5,969 bases of DNA, taken from NCBI GenBank assembly GCA_024277485.1, contig JAJRVA010000147.1, positions 1 through 5,969 of the forward strand. The letters run 5' to 3'. The notes under the pieces were generated by a model. It searched no databases, was not told where the DNA came from, and worked only from the letters and a program-made list of their open reading frames with translations. The stretch comes from Deltaproteobacteria bacterium (GTDB lineage Bacteria > Desulfobacterota > Desulfobulbia > Desulfobulbales > Desulfobulbaceae). Positions 5,340-5,969 of this stretch are shown piece after piece; position 1 is the first letter of the stretch; each line of letters opens with the position of its first letter. Both the position numbers and the translations under genes were made by a program.

Positions 5340-5860
5340 ACCCGCACACGGGACACGGCAAGAAGGACAGGCGGCTGCTTGTCCTTCTTGCGTTAGGGGC
5401 CATTATTCTGCTGCCGGACCTGGGCCTGCGTCGTGTCCCTGCTGACCGTTCGGCCGGTTTTTACTGGCTGGAACCTGCTGGCGCTAAAAACCAGGTTTTG
5501 CGGGCCTCAACCCTTAACCAGGTGGAACGGTATATGAAAGCGCATGCCGGCAGCCATCAGCCGGACAGTGGAAATAGTGATATGTTGGCGCTGCCAACCG
5601 GATCAGCCGGAGCAGGGAAAATCGTGCCGGCGCCGGTTTCGCCTGGCCTTTCTTTTTTTTTAGGCCGTTCCCTGGCCATCAACAGGGCCGGCCCGGATGA
5701 GCTTGCCCTGGTGCCCGGCATCGGGCCTGTTCTGGCGGAAAAAATAGCAGCATACCGCCTTGCACACGGTCCCTTTGACAGCAGCCCGGCGCTTGTGTCC
5801 GTGCCCGGGATAGGGCCGCGAACAGCTGCAAAGATTTCCCCTTATCTCAGTTTTAAATAA
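5336..5860 (+). CDS. Membrane-anchored ComEA-like helix-hairpin-helix protein
   Basis: Encodes 174 residues. A basic N-terminus (GKKDRR) precedes one hydrophobic segment (about 14-31), a signal anchor or uncleaved signal peptide that should place the rest outside the inner membrane. Residues 32-110 form a linker with a small aromatic patch (GFYWLEP, 41-47) and no domain I recognise. Residues 113-173 are a ComEA-type double helix-hairpin-helix: AINRAGPDELALVPGIGP (114-131), KIAAYRLAHGPF (136-147), then a second hairpin VPGIGP (156-161) and KISPYLSF. Such domains bind DNA backbone without sequence preference; ComEA is the periplasmic DNA receptor in transformation. No comEC or pilus gene is nearby, so a competence role is unproven. 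The ATG overlaps the cimA stop (ATGA) and follows GAGGGGGA, suggesting translational coupling. The stop lies 4 nt before miaA. A T9 run (5653-5661) falls just before the HhH domain. Confidence 0.85.
   Translation: MNPHTGHGKKDRRLLVLLALGAIILLPDLGLRRVPADRSAGFYWLEPAGAKNQVLRASTLNQVERYMKAHAGSHQPDSGNSDMLALPTGSAGAGKIVPAPVSPGLSFFLGRSLAINRAGPDELALVPGIGPVLAEKIAAYRLAHGPFDSSPALVSVPGIGPRTAAKISPYLSFK
5653..5661 (+). repeat. T9 homopolymer run in the HhH gene
   Basis: Nine T residues follow a TC and cover codons 106-109 (SFFL) at the end of the linker, just ahead of the helix-hairpin-helix domain. A change of one base by slippage would separate the anchor from the DNA-binding part. GGCC flanks the run on both sides (5645-5648, 5663-5666). 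Confidence 0.6.
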
Positions 5861-5864
5861 AACC

Positions 5865-5969
5865 GTGGCGCGCAGCAGCAGTGTCATAACCAGCCCGGTT
5901 TTCGTTTTGGTTGGTCCCACCGCAATCGGGAAAACAGACCTTTCCATTCGGATTGCAGAGCGCTACAAC
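5865..5969 (+). CDS. miaA: tRNA dimethylallyltransferase, N-terminal fragment (3' end outside window)
   Basis: Thirty-five codons run off the window. They encode VFVLVGPTAIGKTDLSIRIAERYN at residues 12-35, the P-loop start of MiaA (GPTAxGKT, Lys23 and Thr24). MiaA transfers a dimethylallyl group from dimethylallyl diphosphate to N6 of A37 in tRNAs reading codons that start with U. The GTG at 5865 is chosen by elimination: the frame is closed upstream by TAG at 5811-5813, and the only other start-like codons are CTG 5826 and a TTG inside the P-loop strand. No clear Shine-Dalgarno sequence precedes it, so translation may depend on the gene just upstream, whose TAA ends 4 nt earlier. The GPTAxGKT form is distinctive enough to name the gene, although only the first tenth or so of the protein is present. 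Confidence 0.9.
   Translation, partial: MARSSSVITSPVFVLVGPTAIGKTDLSIRIAERYN

Noticed and set aside
5645..5666. Intrinsic terminator at the T9 run in the HhH gene
   Set aside because: The run lies inside an intact coding frame, and no stable GC-rich hairpin directly precedes it; the flanking GGCC words are only 4 bp long.

Overview
The window looks like a chromosomal housekeeping segment from a Gram-negative, probably anaerobic bacterium. A Desulfobacterota (former Deltaproteobacteria, Desulfobulbales-like) host is my best guess. It rests on the gene content (a threonine-independent isoleucine enzyme next to aspartokinase, and a COG1032-type radical SAM protein of a kind common in anaerobes), the moderately GC-rich coding sequence and the AT-rich spacer. 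This is inference; no phylogenetic marker was tested.

Layout: two gene sets point away from a 157-bp AT-rich spacer (2284-2440). Leftward (minus strand) run trmL (tRNA wobble 2'-O-methyltransferase), serC (phosphoserine aminotransferase, serine biosynthesis) and a radical SAM protein that leaves the window at base 1. Rightward (plus strand) run lysC (class II aspartokinase), cimA (citramalate synthase), a membrane-anchored ComEA-like helix-hairpin-helix protein, and the first 35 codons of miaA (tRNA A37 dimethylallyltransferase). Spacings are short (13 and 20 nt on the left; 58 nt, an ATGA overlap and 4 nt on the right), so each side is probably one transcript. No RNA gene, insertion sequence, CRISPR array or convincing terminator was seen.

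The plus-strand set joins two amino-acid routes. LysC commits aspartate to the lysine, threonine and methionine families. CimA makes citramalate from pyruvate and acetyl-CoA, so 2-oxobutyrate for isoleucine need not come from threonine. tRNA modification genes (trmL, miaA) lie at the two flanks.

The most informative signal is inside lysC: an AGGAGG 8 nt before an in-frame ATG (codon 247), predicting a separately translated 168-residue regulatory beta subunit as in Bacillus and Corynebacterium aspartokinases. The annotated lysC start has no visible Shine-Dalgarno sequence. Other points are a CX4CX2C cysteine cluster in the radical SAM protein, degenerate repeats in the spacer, and homopolymer runs in three genes. 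I found no clearly new multi-gene system.
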